A DNA stretch of 64,000 nucleotides. Origin: BOG-908 sp965198825. GTDB taxonomy: Bacteria; Pseudomonadota; Alphaproteobacteria; Acetobacterales; Acetobacteraceae. The DNA lies in NCBI GenBank assembly GCA_965198825.1, contig CBDAQB010000002.1:744001-808000 (forward strand). The letters run 5' to 3'. This document shows, piece after piece, positions 49,842 to 59,701 of the stretch. The position numbers and the translations under genes were made by a program. Every line of letters starts with the position of its first letter. Position 1 is the stretch's first letter. Under the pieces are notes generated by a model. That model was given only the letters and a program-made list of their open reading frames with translations. It searched no databases and was not told where the DNA came from.

Positions 49842-52800
49842 CTAGGTTCCGCGCGCCAGGGCGTGTCCAGCGGTAGGCGCCGGCTGGGCGCCGTATTCCA
49901 GGAGGATTTCGGCGGTCCTGGCGAGTGATTCGAAGGAGACTGGCTTGCGCATGAGCATGGTGATGGTGCTGTCCCATTCCTCCATGTTGAGCCGGAGGTT
50001 GTCGTCGGCGTAGCCGGTGAGGATGAGAACTGGCAAGCGCGGCCGGCGGCGGCGGGTTTCAGCCAGCAGCACCGCGCCGTTCATGCCTGGCATGGCGTAG
50101 TCGGTGATCATCAGCTCGATGTCTTCGCCGCCGTCGATCCTGGCAAGCGCCAGGGCGCCGCTTTGCGCCAGGGCTACGCGATAGCCGAGATCCTCGAGCT
50201 GGCCGGCGAGGACTTCGCGGACCAGCGCATCGTCATCGACAAGGAGCACGTTCCTTGGTGTTGCCGAAGGCGCAGGAAGCGTTTCGATCCTGGGGTTGAC
50301 CGCTTCCTCGCCGGCATTGGAGAGCGGCAGCCAGAGTGTCACGGTGGTGCCCTTGCCCGACATGCTCGAGAGCTGGAACGCGCCGCCCGATTGCTCCGCG
50401 AAGCCGCGTGCCATGGCGAGGCCGAGTCCTGTCCCCTGGCCGACTGGCTTGGTCGTGAAGAACGGCTCGCTGGCCCTCGCGAGGGTGGAAGAGGACATGC
50501 CTGTCCCCGTGTCCGTCATGGCGAGGCGCAGGTATGTTCCGCAGGCGAGGCGCGTTTCGGCGGGATCGGCGTCGCCGATCTGGTCGGTGCGCGCGCCGAG
50601 GCTCAGGACGCCGCCGTTTGGCATGGCGTCGCGGGCGTTCAGGGCGAGGTTGACGAGCACCGCTTCGAGTTGCGCCTTGTCCGCCAGCATGGCGGGCAGG
50701 TTCTGGGCTGCGTCCAGGCGCAGGGTGATCGCCGGACCCAGCATGTGCTCGAGCATGTCGTGCAGGCCTGTCAGCAGCGCGGTGGGCTGAACGGGCAGGG
50801 GCTTCAATGCGCCCTGGCGCGCGAACGAGAGAAGACGCGTGGTGATGGTGCCGCCTCGGGTGGCCGCGTCGCCTGCCATGGCCGCGAGTTGCCTGACCAC
50901 TTCGGCGTCGCCGGCGCGGCGCTGGATCAGGGCCAGGCTGCCGGTGATCGCCTGCAACACGTTGTTGAAGTCGTGCGCGATGCCGGCCGAGAGCTGGGCG
51001 AGCGCTTCGAGGCGCTGCGTTTGAGCAAGCCGGTTCTGCGCCTCTTCGCGTGCCGCGACCTCGATCTTCACCTGCGCCTCAAGGTCCTGGTTCAGCAGGC
51101 GCAGCCGGCCCTGTGCCGTGTTGAGCGCCTCCTCGGCGCGGCGCCGGGCCGTGACATCGACGGTCACGCCAGACAGGCGGGTCGCCTTGCCGTCCGGTCC
51201 GCGCTGAGTCACGCGGCCCTGGCTCCTCAGCCAGATGATGTCCCCGCTCAGCATGGGCTTGCGGAACTCAGCCTCGTAGAAGAAGTCCTCCCCGGAGTTC
51301 GCGTCCGCGTCCACCCTGGCCAGGGCCGTTGCCATCCTGTCGCGGTCGTCGGCATGGATGGCTGCGAGGAACTGGGCGCCGGTGCAGCTCGTGCCGCGCA
51401 TCGCCTCGTGGAACGACGGCCTCGCGCCGCGCGAGATCACCACGGTGTTTCGCGCAATGTCCCAGTCCCACACGCCGATGCCTGCGCCTGCGATGGCGCG
51501 CTCGAACTGCTGCTCCCTCTCGCGCAGTTCGAACACCGCCCGCCCGCGTTCCACGGCGGACCAGGAGCGGTTCGCGGCGTCCCGCAGCGCCAGAAGGTCG
51601 GTCTTGGACCAAGCGCGCGGCGCGGTGTCGCTGACCCCGAAAATGGCGCACGGATGCCCGCCCTGCACGACCAGCACCATGGCGAAGGCGACGATGCCGC
51701 GTCCGGCATACATGTCCCTGGTTCCATCGGCGTCGATGCGTGGATCGGTGCGAATGTCGCTGACCGCGACGACGTGCGCCTGCATCAGCTCGTCTGAGAC
51801 GAGGTCGCCATAGTCCTGGAGGTCGTAGCGGCCACGCCTTTCCGCGACGCTTCCGTCGGTCCAGCCGCCCTCCACCTCGACATGCGTCCAGGGCGCCCGG
51901 ATCTCGCCATAGGCTGCCTGTGCCGCGCCAAGATGGTGGCCGATCAGCGAGCAGACGGCCTGTTTCATGGCATTGGGGTCGTGCAGTTCCCGCAGTTGCT
52001 CTTCGAGCAGGAGATGGAAGCCAAGTTGGCGTTCGGCCGCCTTCTGGGCGGTGACTTCCACGGTCATGAGGCCGACGGCTGTCGCACCGGGCGTCTCACC
52101 GCGGCTGTTCTTGGTTGGGGACACCTGGTCCAGGATCGGGAAGACACTCACGAGCCAGTCGCGCTGCGCCAGGGTTCCCGAGCCGCGGCGAAGCGAAAGA
52201 TTTTCCACCCGTCGCCCAGACGAGAGCACGGTGGCGCAAGCTGGCTCGAGGAGGCCGCGGTCGTCCGGCATCAGCGACCCGAGCACTTGGCCGAAGGCAG
52301 GTGTCCGCCTGCTGTCGGCTGGCAGCAGTTCGGTGAATGGGGCGTTGGCACGGAGGCAGCGCAGGTCTGCGTCGAAGATCGCGATGCCGGCGGCCGCATT
52401 CTCCATGAGCGCATCGAGACGGGCTTGCAGCAGCCGCTCTGCCCGGAACCTGCCAAGCAGGGCTGCCCCGAAGACCAGGCAGCCGATGCCGGCGAGCAGG
52501 ATGGTCGAGCCTTCGATCAGGAAGCGGCGGTCGAGGCGATCGTCGATGGTGGCCCTGCGCGCGACGTAGACGCGTTCCCGCACCAATCTCGCAAGAAGCT
52601 GCACTGCTTCCATGGCACGGCCGTTCTCGCCGTCATCCATCACGGCGACGGCCGCACCCGTGCCGCCTGGGCCGCGCGCCAATGCTACTCCTGCCTGGAG
52701 GGTTTGCAGCCGGAAACGGCTTGCCGCCGCCAGAGCGGAGGCCAGATCGGCGATCCCGGGGAATGGCTCTGCGTCGCGCACGAGGGCTTCCGCTTCGACG

Positions 52801-53090
52801 GGGACCTGCGTTTCCGCCGATCGGAGGGGCTGCAGGTAATCCTCGCGGCGGGTCAATAGAAAGCCACGCTCGCCGCTTTCCGCCTCTTCCAGGCCGGTCA
52901 GCAGAAGCCGGGTCTGTATCAACACCGACCTGGTTGCCGCATTGACAGCATGGGCATGACGCCAGCCGTGCAGGTCGCCGGTGAAGGCGATGACGGCGAT
53001 CCCGGTCAGGGCTGTCAGCACGGCAATGCTGATCCGCAAGCTGCTGGGGAGCAAGGATCGTCCTGTCATGAAAGGGAAGCTGCGAGCCAT
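49842..53090 (-). CDS. hybrid sensor histidine kinase/response regulator (CHASE3-PAS-GAF-PAS-HK-REC)
   Basis: 1082 aa from the ATG at 53090 (AGGACG upstream); the frame continues to 53141, and an ATG at 53069 is also possible. A first membrane helix (LRISIAVLTALTGIAVIAF) and a second (STILLAGIGCLVFGAALLG) flank a CHASE3-type outer domain with EAESGERGFLLTR. PAS, GAF-like and PAS segments follow. The HisKA motif GIAHDFNNVLQ places the phospho-His near residue 706. HATPase boxes include NLALNARDAM, TDTGTGM and GTGLGLAM. The REC domain has VDDD and TDYAMPGMNG with phospho-Asp near 997. It is a membrane signalling kinase; the signal and output partner are unknown. Confidence 0.92.
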   Translation of the reverse strand: MARSFPFMTGRSLLPSSLRISIAVLTALTGIAVIAFTGDLHGWRHAHAVNAATRSVLIQTRLLLTGLEEAESGERGFLLTRREDYLQPLRSAETQVPVEAEALVRDAEPFPGIADLASALAAASRFRLQTLQAGVALARGPGGTGAAVAVMDDGENGRAMEAVQLLARLVRERVYVARRATIDDRLDRRFLIEGSTILLAGIGCLVFGAALLGRFRAERLLQARLDALMENAAAGIAIFDADLRCLRANAPFTELLPADSRRTPAFGQVLGSLMPDDRGLLEPACATVLSSGRRVENLSLRRGSGTLAQRDWLVSVFPILDQVSPTKNSRGETPGATAVGLMTVEVTAQKAAERQLGFHLLLEEQLRELHDPNAMKQAVCSLIGHHLGAAQAAYGEIRAPWTHVEVEGGWTDGSVAERRGRYDLQDYGDLVSDELMQAHVVAVSDIRTDPRIDADGTRDMYAGRGIVAFAMVLVVQGGHPCAIFGVSDTAPRAWSKTDLLALRDAANRSWSAVERGRAVFELREREQQFERAIAGAGIGVWDWDIARNTVVISRGARPSFHEAMRGTSCTGAQFLAAIHADDRDRMATALARVDADANSGEDFFYEAEFRKPMLSGDIIWLRSQGRVTQRGPDGKATRLSGVTVDVTARRRAEEALNTAQGRLRLLNQDLEAQVKIEVAAREEAQNRLAQTQRLEALAQLSAGIAHDFNNVLQAITGSLALIQRRAGDAEVVRQLAAMAGDAATRGGTITTRLLSFARQGALKPLPVQPTALLTGLHDMLEHMLGPAITLRLDAAQNLPAMLADKAQLEAVLVNLALNARDAMPNGGVLSLGARTDQIGDADPAETRLACGTYLRLAMTDTGTGMSSSTLARASEPFFTTKPVGQGTGLGLAMARGFAEQSGGAFQLSSMSGKGTTVTLWLPLSNAGEEAVNPRIETLPAPSATPRNVLLVDDDALVREVLAGQLEDLGYRVALAQSGALALARIDGGEDIELMITDYAMPGMNGAVLLAETRRRRPRLPVLILTGYADDNLRLNMEEWDSTITMLMRKPVSFESLARTAEILLEYGAQPAPTAGHALARGT

Positions 53091-53222
53091 CCGGCGTCCT
53101 GCGCCTGAAACCGGGTAGCGGCGTGCATGGCGCGCGCTCACCGTTGTTCAGGGGGTAATTTCGCTCACGTTTCAACCGAGAGTGCAATACACTCGGCGCC
53201 GTCGAGCCTATATTGTGAAACG

Positions 53223-53918
53223 ATGTGGCGCGAATTTGCTCATAACGCCGAGTTTTACGCCTCGCCATGCGGGCAGGTGGCGGCTGCGGTCGTACGCCGC
53301 GCCATCGGTGCGCTCTGGCCGGATTGCGCGCGCCTGGACGTGCTCGGCGTCGGTTTCCCGGCACCCTTCATGGCCCGGCTTGATCCTGGAACGAGTCGCT
53401 GCATCGCCGTTTTCACCGGCCAGCAGCCCGAGCCGAATGCAGGCAACGCCTGCGTGGCGAGTGCCAGGCGTTTGCCGTTCCCCGACCTCTCCTTCGACCG
53501 CATCCTTCTCGTTCATGGTGTGGAGGCCGCGGGAAAGCCCGAGCGTCTTCTACGGGAGGCATGGCGGCTCCTGCGCGACGATGGCCGTCTCATGATCGTC
53601 GCCCCGAACCGCACCGGCCTTTGGGCGCATGCCGACCACACGCCATTCGGCCAGGGCCAGCCCTATTCCCAACGCCAGGTGGACCGCTTGCTGGAGCGCG
53701 CCATGTTCCGCGCGGAGCGGCATCTGCCGGCCTTGTTCGTGCCTCCCACCGGCTGGAAGCTGCTTTTGCAAAGCCATATGGCCTGGGAACACGCAGGCCG
53801 CCTGCTGCTTCCCGGCCTCGCCGGCGTCATTCTCACCGAGGCGGTGAAAGATGCCTATGCACCCATACCTGCGGTTGCGGTGGCCCGCAGGAGAATGGTG
53901 CTGCCTGAGGCTGCTTGA
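53223..53918 (+). CDS. SAM-dependent methyltransferase (type 11-like)
   Basis: 231 aa from the ATG at 53223, divergent from the kinase. Class I methyltransferase layout: RLDVLGVGFPAPF as a degenerate SAM loop, ARRLPFPDLSFDRILLVHGVE (acidic motif II and the P-F-x-x-x-S-F-D block) and LLREAWRLLRDDGRLMIVAPNR. The canonical GxGxG is altered to GVGFPAP, as in a known alphaproteobacterial subgroup. A C-terminal extension of about 70 residues is probably the substrate cap. Target unknown. Confidence 0.85.
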   Translation: MWREFAHNAEFYASPCGQVAAAVVRRAIGALWPDCARLDVLGVGFPAPFMARLDPGTSRCIAVFTGQQPEPNAGNACVASARRLPFPDLSFDRILLVHGVEAAGKPERLLREAWRLLRDDGRLMIVAPNRTGLWAHADHTPFGQGQPYSQRQVDRLLERAMFRAERHLPALFVPPTGWKLLLQSHMAWEHAGRLLLPGLAGVILTEAVKDAYAPIPAVAVARRRMVLPEAA

Positions 53919-53975
53919 GGTAAAGGATAGTCTGCCCGGAGCCCAGCGCGCCGGACCGACACCTCGAGGATGCCT

Positions 53976-55325
53976 ATGACGGACAAGCGAAACCATGCGG
54001 TGATCCTGGCCGCTGGCCTTGGAACCCGGATGAAATCGGCTCAGCCGAAGGCCTCGCACCGGATCGCGGGCCTGCCGATGCTGCGTCACCTTCTGATAGC
54101 TTGCGAGCCGGTGTTCGACAGCATGACGGTGGTCATTGGCCCGGGCATGGAGTCACTCGCCGGCATGGCGCAGCCCCACGCCATCGCCATCCAGACCGAC
54201 CGCCTGGGCACCGCCCACGCCGCCCTGGCCGCCGCCGACGATTTTGGAGAAGGCGAGGTGGCGATCCTGTTTGCGGATAATCCTCTTATACGCGAGGCCA
54301 CGCTCCGCCACCTCCTGGAGCGCCGGCAGGCTTCCGGCGCGGGGCTCGCCCTGATGGCCATGCGCCCGGCCGATCCTGCCCGCTACGGCCGCCTGGTGCT
54401 CGACGCATCCGGGCGCGTGACGCGCATCGTCGAATGGGCGGACGCATCGGCGGAGGAACGGGCCATCGGGCTGTGCAACGGCGGCGCGCTGTGCGGCCCG
54501 GCCAGCCTGCTGCTGCCCTGGCTCCGGCGCATCCGCCCGGACAACGCCAAGGGGGAGTACTATTTGACCGACCTGGTGCGCCTCGCCGTGGCCGATGGGC
54601 AGGCCGTTATCGCCGTCGAAGCGCCGGAGGAGGAGCTGCGCGGCATCAACTCGCGCGCCGAACTGGCGGCCGCCGAAGCCAGCCTTCAGGCGCGCCTTCG
54701 CCTGGCCGCCATGGAGGCCGGCGCTACCCTGACCGCACCGGAGACGGTGTTCTTCAGCCACGACACGCATCTGGCGCCCGACACGGTCGTCGGCCCGCAT
54801 GTCGTGTTCGGACCTGGCGTTTCGGTGGACGGGCCCGCCGAAATACGCGCCTTCAGCCACCTTGAGGGCTGCCGGATTGCGGCCGGGGCGATCATCGGCC
54901 CTTACGCCCGTCTGCGACTGGGCAGCGACGTCGGCTCAAACGCGCATGTCGGCAATTTCGTCGAACTGAAGGCGGCCACCTTGGGAGAGGGCGCCAAGGC
55001 AAACCATCTGGCGTACCTCGGCGACGCCACCATCGGGGCGGGCACTAATATCGGCGCCGGCACCATCACCTGCAACTATGATGGTTTCGCCAAGCACCGC
55101 ACCATCTTGGGGCAAGGGGTGTTCGTCGGCAGCAACAGCACGCTCGTCGCACCCGTTACGCTGGGCGATGGCGCGTTCACCGCCGCAGGCAGCACCATCA
55201 CGGCAGACGTGCCTGCAAACGCCATGGCATTCGGGCGCGCCAGGCAACAGAATGCGGAAGGGCGCGCGGAGGCGTTTCGGGCGGCCCAGAAGTCACGGCA
55301 CGGTAGCGGGCAGGGGAAGAAGTAG
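53976..55325 (+). CDS. glmU: bifunctional GlmU (GlcNAc-1-P uridyltransferase / GlcN-1-P acetyltransferase)
   Basis: 449 aa from the ATG at 53976 (GAGG at good spacing); an ATG at 53970 is too close to that site. The N-terminal uridyltransferase has LAAGLGTRMKS and QTDRLGTAHA. The C-terminal left-handed beta-helix acetyltransferase has GNFVELKAATLGEGAKANHL, IGAGTNIGAGTITCNYDG and FVGSNSTLVAPV. It makes UDP-GlcNAc for peptidoglycan and LPS. Its stop is directly followed by the glmS start, linking the first and last steps of the pathway. Confidence 0.96.
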   Translation: MTDKRNHAVILAAGLGTRMKSAQPKASHRIAGLPMLRHLLIACEPVFDSMTVVIGPGMESLAGMAQPHAIAIQTDRLGTAHAALAAADDFGEGEVAILFADNPLIREATLRHLLERRQASGAGLALMAMRPADPARYGRLVLDASGRVTRIVEWADASAEERAIGLCNGGALCGPASLLLPWLRRIRPDNAKGEYYLTDLVRLAVADGQAVIAVEAPEEELRGINSRAELAAAEASLQARLRLAAMEAGATLTAPETVFFSHDTHLAPDTVVGPHVVFGPGVSVDGPAEIRAFSHLEGCRIAAGAIIGPYARLRLGSDVGSNAHVGNFVELKAATLGEGAKANHLAYLGDATIGAGTNIGAGTITCNYDGFAKHRTILGQGVFVGSNSTLVAPVTLGDGAFTAAGSTITADVPANAMAFGRARQQNAEGRAEAFRAAQKSRHGSGQGKK

Positions 55326-57152
55326 ATGTGCGGCATCGTCGGCGTCATCGGCAAAGGCGATGCGGCGCCTATCCTTCTCGATAGCCTCAGGAACCTGGAA
55401 TATCGCGGCTACGACAGCGCCGGCATCGCCACCCTAGTGGACGGCGCCATCGAGCGCAGGCGCGCCGAAGGCAAGCTCGCCAATTTGGCCGCTGCGCTGC
55501 GCGAAAGGCCGCTGGCAGGCACTACGGGCATCGGTCACACCCGCTGGGCCACGCATGGCGCGCCGACGCACAACAACGCCCATCCGCACGGCACCAGACG
55601 CGTCGCTGTCGTGCACAACGGCATCATCGAAAACCATGCCGAGCTGCGGCACGAGCTCGAGTCGAAGGGCCAGGTCTTCAATACGGAGACCGACACCGAG
55701 ACGGTGGCGCAGCTCATCGATTATTTGCTCGCCGGCGGGATGACTCCCGTCGAGGCAGCGCAGGCGGCGCTTGCCCGGCTGGAAGGCGCCTATGCCCTCG
55801 CGCTTCTGTTCGCCGGACACCCGAACCTGATGATCGGCGCCCGCCATGGCCCTCCGCTGGCCGTCGGCTTTGGCGATGGCGAGATGTTCATCGGCTCGGA
55901 CGCCCTGGCGCTCGCTCCCCTGACCAGCCGCATCGCCTACCTGCACGATGGCGACTGGGCCGTGCTCTCGGGCGAGAACGCGGTGTTCCGCGACGCCACC
56001 GGCAGCGAAGTGGAGCGCGAAATCAAGCGCACCGCTTTGTCGGGCGCCGCCACCGGCAAGGGCGGCTTCCGCCATTTCATGGAGAAGGAGCTGCACGAGC
56101 ATCCCGCCGTGATCGGCGACAGCTTGCGCCGCATGGTCGATCCGGGTAGCCGCGCCGTCGTGCTGCCTGAGTTGCCGTTCGATCCGGCCCGGATCAGCCG
56201 GATCACCATGTCGGCCTGCGGCTCCGCGTATTACGCCGGCCTCGTCGGGCGCAATTGGTTCGAAAGCGTCGCGCGCATTCCGGTGGATGCCGATGTCGCC
56301 AGCGAATTCCGCTACCGCGAACCGCCATTGCCGGAAGGCGGCCTCGGCCTTCTCATCAGCCAGTCTGGAGAGACTGCGGATACCATGGCGGCGCTGCGCA
56401 CCATGCGCGCGGGCGGCCAGAAGATACTCTCGGTGCTCAACGTTCCCGAAAGCACCATGGCACGCGAAAGCGACGCGGTCATCGAGACAGTCGCCGGACC
56501 CGAAATCGGTGTCGCCAGCACCAAGGCCTTTACCGCACAGCTTTCGGTTCTCGCCTGCCTGGCGCTGGCCTTTGCACGAGCTCGCGGGGTGCTGGATGCC
56601 GAGGAAGAGGGCCGCCTCACCGACGCGCTTCTTCGCGTGCCGCATCTCGCAGCCGAAATCCTCGCGGAAGGCGACGCGGCGGTGCAGCGCGTCGCCGCCA
56701 TCGTGGCAGAAGCACGCGACGTGCTCTATCTTGGCCGTGGAAGCTGCTTTCCCGTCGCCATGGAAGGCGCGCTGAAGCTCAAGGAAATCAGCTACATCCA
56801 CGCAGAAGGCTATGCAGCCGGCGAAATGAAACATGGGCCCATCGCCCTGATCGACCGCAGCGTGCCGATCATCGGCATCGCCCCCTCAGGCCCGCTTTTT
56901 GAAAAAACCGCCTCCAATCTTCAGGAAGCGCAAGCCCGCGGTGGCCAGATCATCCTCATCAGCGACGCCGCCGGCGCCGCCCGCCTGCGCCATATCGCCG
57001 TGGATACGCTCGTCATGCCTGATATCGATCCGTTTGCTGCGCCTATTCTGTACAGCATTCCGGTTCAGTTGCTGGCTTATCATGTGGCGGTGTTGAAGGG
57101 GACTGACGTGGACCAGCCTCGGAATTTGGCTAAATCTGTGACGGTGGAGTGA
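55326..57152 (+). CDS. glmS: glutamine-fructose-6-phosphate aminotransferase
   Basis: 608 aa, adjoining glmU (TAGATG). The N-terminal glutaminase starts with the catalytic Cys2 (MCGIVGVIG), then LEYRGYDSAGIA and GHTRWATHG. Two SIS domains follow (MSACGSAYYAGL, ISQSGETADTMAALR, STKAFTAQL, LKLKEISYIHAEGY), and the C-terminus DQPRNLAKSVTVE is intact. It makes glucosamine-6-phosphate, the first step to UDP-GlcNAc. No glmS ribozyme is expected in this lineage and none is seen. The gene ends 9 bp before repeat copy 7. Confidence 0.98.
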   Translation: MCGIVGVIGKGDAAPILLDSLRNLEYRGYDSAGIATLVDGAIERRRAEGKLANLAAALRERPLAGTTGIGHTRWATHGAPTHNNAHPHGTRRVAVVHNGIIENHAELRHELESKGQVFNTETDTETVAQLIDYLLAGGMTPVEAAQAALARLEGAYALALLFAGHPNLMIGARHGPPLAVGFGDGEMFIGSDALALAPLTSRIAYLHDGDWAVLSGENAVFRDATGSEVEREIKRTALSGAATGKGGFRHFMEKELHEHPAVIGDSLRRMVDPGSRAVVLPELPFDPARISRITMSACGSAYYAGLVGRNWFESVARIPVDADVASEFRYREPPLPEGGLGLLISQSGETADTMAALRTMRAGGQKILSVLNVPESTMARESDAVIETVAGPEIGVASTKAFTAQLSVLACLALAFARARGVLDAEEEGRLTDALLRVPHLAAEILAEGDAAVQRVAAIVAEARDVLYLGRGSCFPVAMEGALKLKEISYIHAEGYAAGEMKHGPIALIDRSVPIIGIAPSGPLFEKTASNLQEAQARGGQIILISDAAGAARLRHIAVDTLVMPDIDPFAAPILYSIPVQLLAYHVAVLKGTDVDQPRNLAKSVTVE

Positions 57153-57160
57153 GGGAAGGT

Positions 57161-57272
57161 CTTCTTTTTTGAAAAAAAGAAGCAAAAAACTTTTGCGACC
57201 TGGGACCGAGATCGTGGGACGGCCCAGCCTAGGTAAGTAAAAGTTTTTTGGTTCTTTTTTTCAAAAAAGAAC
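57161..57272. repeat. double-hairpin repeat, copy 7
   Basis: Left palindrome CTTC..GAAG (57161-57182), right palindrome GTTC..GAAC (57251-57272), core GGGACCGAGATCGTGG. It sits between convergent glmS and the small lipoprotein gene, 9 and 11 bp from their stops. Confidence 0.9.
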
Positions 57273-57282
57273 TTCTTCCTTC

Positions 57283-57627
57283 CTAACAGATGCCCAGCGC
57301 TACACCGGGCCGCGCTCCCGTGCGGCAAAGCCCATAACCGCCTCTTTGCGGTCTATGCCTCACGATAAACACATGATCCCGCCGGAGATCGGCCAGGGTG
57401 AGCACCCGAGGCGGCTCGCTTGGCCAGAGATTGCCTTTTTCGGTGAAGACAGCGGGAAGCGGCTGTGGCTGGCCGGCGATACGGTCGAGGGTTTCGGTTT
57501 CCTGTGCGGTCGGGCGGCTGCTTTGGCCGGTGAACGTCTCGACCTGGCCAGGATGCCAGCCTGCACCGGCGCACCCTGAGGTTAGTGCCACGATGCAGAG
57601 CAGAGAGGACAGGCGCCATGCGGTCAT
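57283..57627 (-). CDS. small lipoprotein
   Basis: 114 aa. Lipoprotein signal peptide with lipobox LTSGC (Cys19). The mature part has TFTGQSSRPTAQETETLDRIAGQ, then VFTEKGNLWPSEPPRVLTLADLRRD, a pattern I have seen in small Acetobacteraceae lipoproteins with no assigned role. The C-terminus is Arg/Gly-rich. Divergent from the YflT-like gene with about 200 bp between the starts. Confidence 0.7.
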   Translation of the reverse strand: MTAWRLSSLLCIVALTSGCAGAGWHPGQVETFTGQSSRPTAQETETLDRIAGQPQPLPAVFTEKGNLWPSEPPRVLTLADLRRDHVFIVRHRPQRGGYGLCRTGARPGVALGIC

Positions 57628-57834
57628 GCAGTTTTCTTTTGGGGGCGGGACTTAGCTAACGCTTATCTCCATCCTCCTCAACTTCTACGCTTGTTTCGAA
57701 AAAGATTGTTACGGCCTCTGCAAGCTACACTTTTTTGTTTGGCAGAGGTCGGCAACCTCGGGGTCATCGCCTGGTTAGGCGCGCGATGGCAGTGTACCCG
57801 GCGAGTGCGGGAACATTGTGAAAGCGGAGGGATG

Positions 57835-58296
57835 ATGCCCAGCCACACGATCGTTGCCGTCTATGACACGCATGCCCACGCGGACCTTGCTATCGCCGAC
57901 CTCTCAGTCGCCGGCATCCCGGATGCCTGCATCAAGCACTACACGGACGAGACGAAATCCGCGATTGCCACGACCGAAACGCCTGCTGCCGACAATGGCC
58001 GTTCGCAGGGTTTTTGGGCGTGGCTGATGGGCGAGGATGAAGCGCCGGACGATCATGTTCTCTACGACCGGTCCATCGAGAGCGGCCAGACTGTCGTGAC
58101 GGTGATCGCGGACGATGCGAACGTCGAGCAGATCTCCAGGATTCTCGAAGAGCATGCACCGGTTGACGTCGAGCGGACCGCCGGTTCGATCGCGCCGGGT
58201 AGCGTGATTGCCTCGCGCCTCAAGCGTTACACCGTTGCTCATCCGGTAGACGAGCAAGTTCGCCTAAGGGATCTCGCCTTTGCGAACCGTAGGTAA
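57835..58296 (+). CDS. YflT-like general stress protein
   Basis: 153 aa from the second of two adjacent ATGs (57832/57835), with CGGAGGG just upstream. Residues 3-35 (HTIVAVYDTHAHADLAIADLSVAGIPDACI) match the heat-induced stress protein 17M/YflT domain start. GFWAWLMGEDEAPDDHVLYDRSIESGQTVVTVIADDANVEQISRILEEH completes the ferredoxin-like fold. The basic C-terminal 35 residues are extra. Small soluble stress protein, mechanism unknown. Followed 57 bp on by the Zn alcohol dehydrogenase. Confidence 0.8.
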   Translation: MPSHTIVAVYDTHAHADLAIADLSVAGIPDACIKHYTDETKSAIATTETPAADNGRSQGFWAWLMGEDEAPDDHVLYDRSIESGQTVVTVIADDANVEQISRILEEHAPVDVERTAGSIAPGSVIASRLKRYTVAHPVDEQVRLRDLAFANRR

Positions 58297-58353
58297 GGCC
58301 GCAACTTTTTAAAACATAAGCAACACCAACCTAAGCTCCGAAAGGATTTTCCG

Positions 58354-59523
58354 ATGAAGGCACTCTGCTGGCACGGCAAGGGCGACATCCGCTGCGACAC
58401 CGTTCCCGACCCGAAGATTGAAGACGCGCGTGACGTCATTCTCAAAGTTTCCAGTTGCGCCATCTGCGGTTCCGATTTGCATCTCATGGACGGCCAGATG
58501 CCGACGATGGAGAGCGGCGACGTTCTCGGCCATGAATTCATGGGCGAAGTCGTCGAAGTCGGATCGCCTGACCACAAGCTGAAGAAAGGCGACCGTATCG
58601 TCGTCCCGTTCAACATCAACTGCGGCGAGTGCCGGCAGTGCAAGATGGGCAACTGGGCTTCCTGCCTGCGCTCCAACCGCAATGCGGAAATGGCTGCCAA
58701 GCAGTTCGGCTATTCTACGGCCGGCCTGTTCGGCTATTCGCATCTGACTGGCGGCTACTGGGGCGGCCAGGCGGAATATGTCCGCGTGCCAATGGCCGAT
58801 GTCGGCCCGATGAAGGTGCCGGAGGGCATGAGCGATGAGCAGGCGCTGTTCCTCAGCGACATCCTGCCCACAGGCTGGCAGGGCGCCGAACATTGTGACA
58901 TTCAGGGCGGCGACATCGTGGCGATCTGGGGCGCCGGCCCTGTTGGCCTGTTCGCGATCAAGTCCGCCATCATCATGGGTGCGGAACGCGTCATCTCCAT
59001 CGAAAGCGTGCCTGAGCGTATCGCCATGGCCAAGAAGGCCGGTGCGACCGACATCATCGACTTCACCAAGGAAGATGTGCTCGAGCGCATCAAGGAGATT
59101 ACCAAGGGCCAGGGTGCGGACTCGGTGATGGATTGCGTCGGCATGGAAGCGCATGGCAGCCACGGCATGATGGGCGTGCTGAGCGCGGTGCAGGAGACCT
59201 TCACTAGCATGCAGCGCCCGTATGCGCTGGAGCAGATGATCATTGCCGTGCGCCCCACCGGCACCGTCTCGGTTCCAGGCGTCTATGGTGGCCCTGTGCC
59301 GGTCAACATGGCGGCCGTCGTGCAGAAGGGCCTCACCATCAAGACCGGCCAGACGCACGTGAAGCGCTACCTCGAGCCGCTGACGAAGATGATCCAGGAG
59401 GGCAAGATCGACCCGACGTTCCTGATTACCCACAGGAGCACGAACCTGGAAGACGGGCCGGAACTGTACAAGACTTTCCGGGATAAGAAGGACGACTGCG
59501 TTAAGGTGGTTTTCCACCTTTAA
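58354..59523 (+). CDS. zinc-dependent alcohol dehydrogenase (glutathione-independent formaldehyde dehydrogenase-like)
   Basis: 389 aa, ATG with AAGGATT upstream. Medium-chain dehydrogenase: catalytic zinc site CAICGSDLHLM with GHEFMGEVVEVG, structural zinc loop NCGECRQCKMGNWASC, and nucleotide motif GAGPVGLFAI. The long insert after the zinc loop (AGLFGYSHLTGGYWGGQAEYVRVP) is typical of the FdhA-like group that oxidises aldehydes and alcohols with tightly used NAD. Placed behind a stress protein and ahead of a DUF2171 gene, it may serve aldehyde detoxification. Confidence 0.92.
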   Translation: MKALCWHGKGDIRCDTVPDPKIEDARDVILKVSSCAICGSDLHLMDGQMPTMESGDVLGHEFMGEVVEVGSPDHKLKKGDRIVVPFNINCGECRQCKMGNWASCLRSNRNAEMAAKQFGYSTAGLFGYSHLTGGYWGGQAEYVRVPMADVGPMKVPEGMSDEQALFLSDILPTGWQGAEHCDIQGGDIVAIWGAGPVGLFAIKSAIIMGAERVISIESVPERIAMAKKAGATDIIDFTKEDVLERIKEITKGQGADSVMDCVGMEAHGSHGMMGVLSAVQETFTSMQRPYALEQMIIAVRPTGTVSVPGVYGGPVPVNMAAVVQKGLTIKTGQTHVKRYLEPLTKMIQEGKIDPTFLITHRSTNLEDGPELYKTFRDKKDDCVKVVFHL

Positions 59524-59534
59524 GCAAGGAAGGT

Positions 59535-59647
59535 CTTCTTTTTTGAAAAAAAGAAGCAAAAAACTTTTGGACCTTTAGGCTGGGCCTTTCCACGATCTCG
59601 GTCCCCCAGTCGCAAAAGTTTTTTGGTTCTTTTTTTCAAAAAAGAAC
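59535..59647. repeat. double-hairpin repeat, copy 8
   Basis: Left palindrome CTTC..GAAG (59535-59556), right palindrome GTTC..GAAC (59626-59647), inverted core (CCACGATCTCGGTCCCC). 12 bp past the alcohol dehydrogenase stop. Confidence 0.9.
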
Positions 59648-59701
59648 ATCTTTCTTCCGTCCGCCGGCGTTCCATGTTCCTCGCAGAAGAGGACACCGCC
59701 C

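Noticed and set aside
50163..51797. Open frame of 544 codons antisense to the hybrid kinase
   Set aside because: It is rich in Arg, Gly and Ala with no domain pattern, while the kinase frame shows PAS, GAF, HisKA and HATPase motifs over the same DNA.
57628..57834. N-terminal extension of the YflT-like protein to 57691
   Set aside because: The extra 48 residues look non-coding, while the ATG pair at 57832/57835 follows a GGAGGG site and begins the conserved domain.
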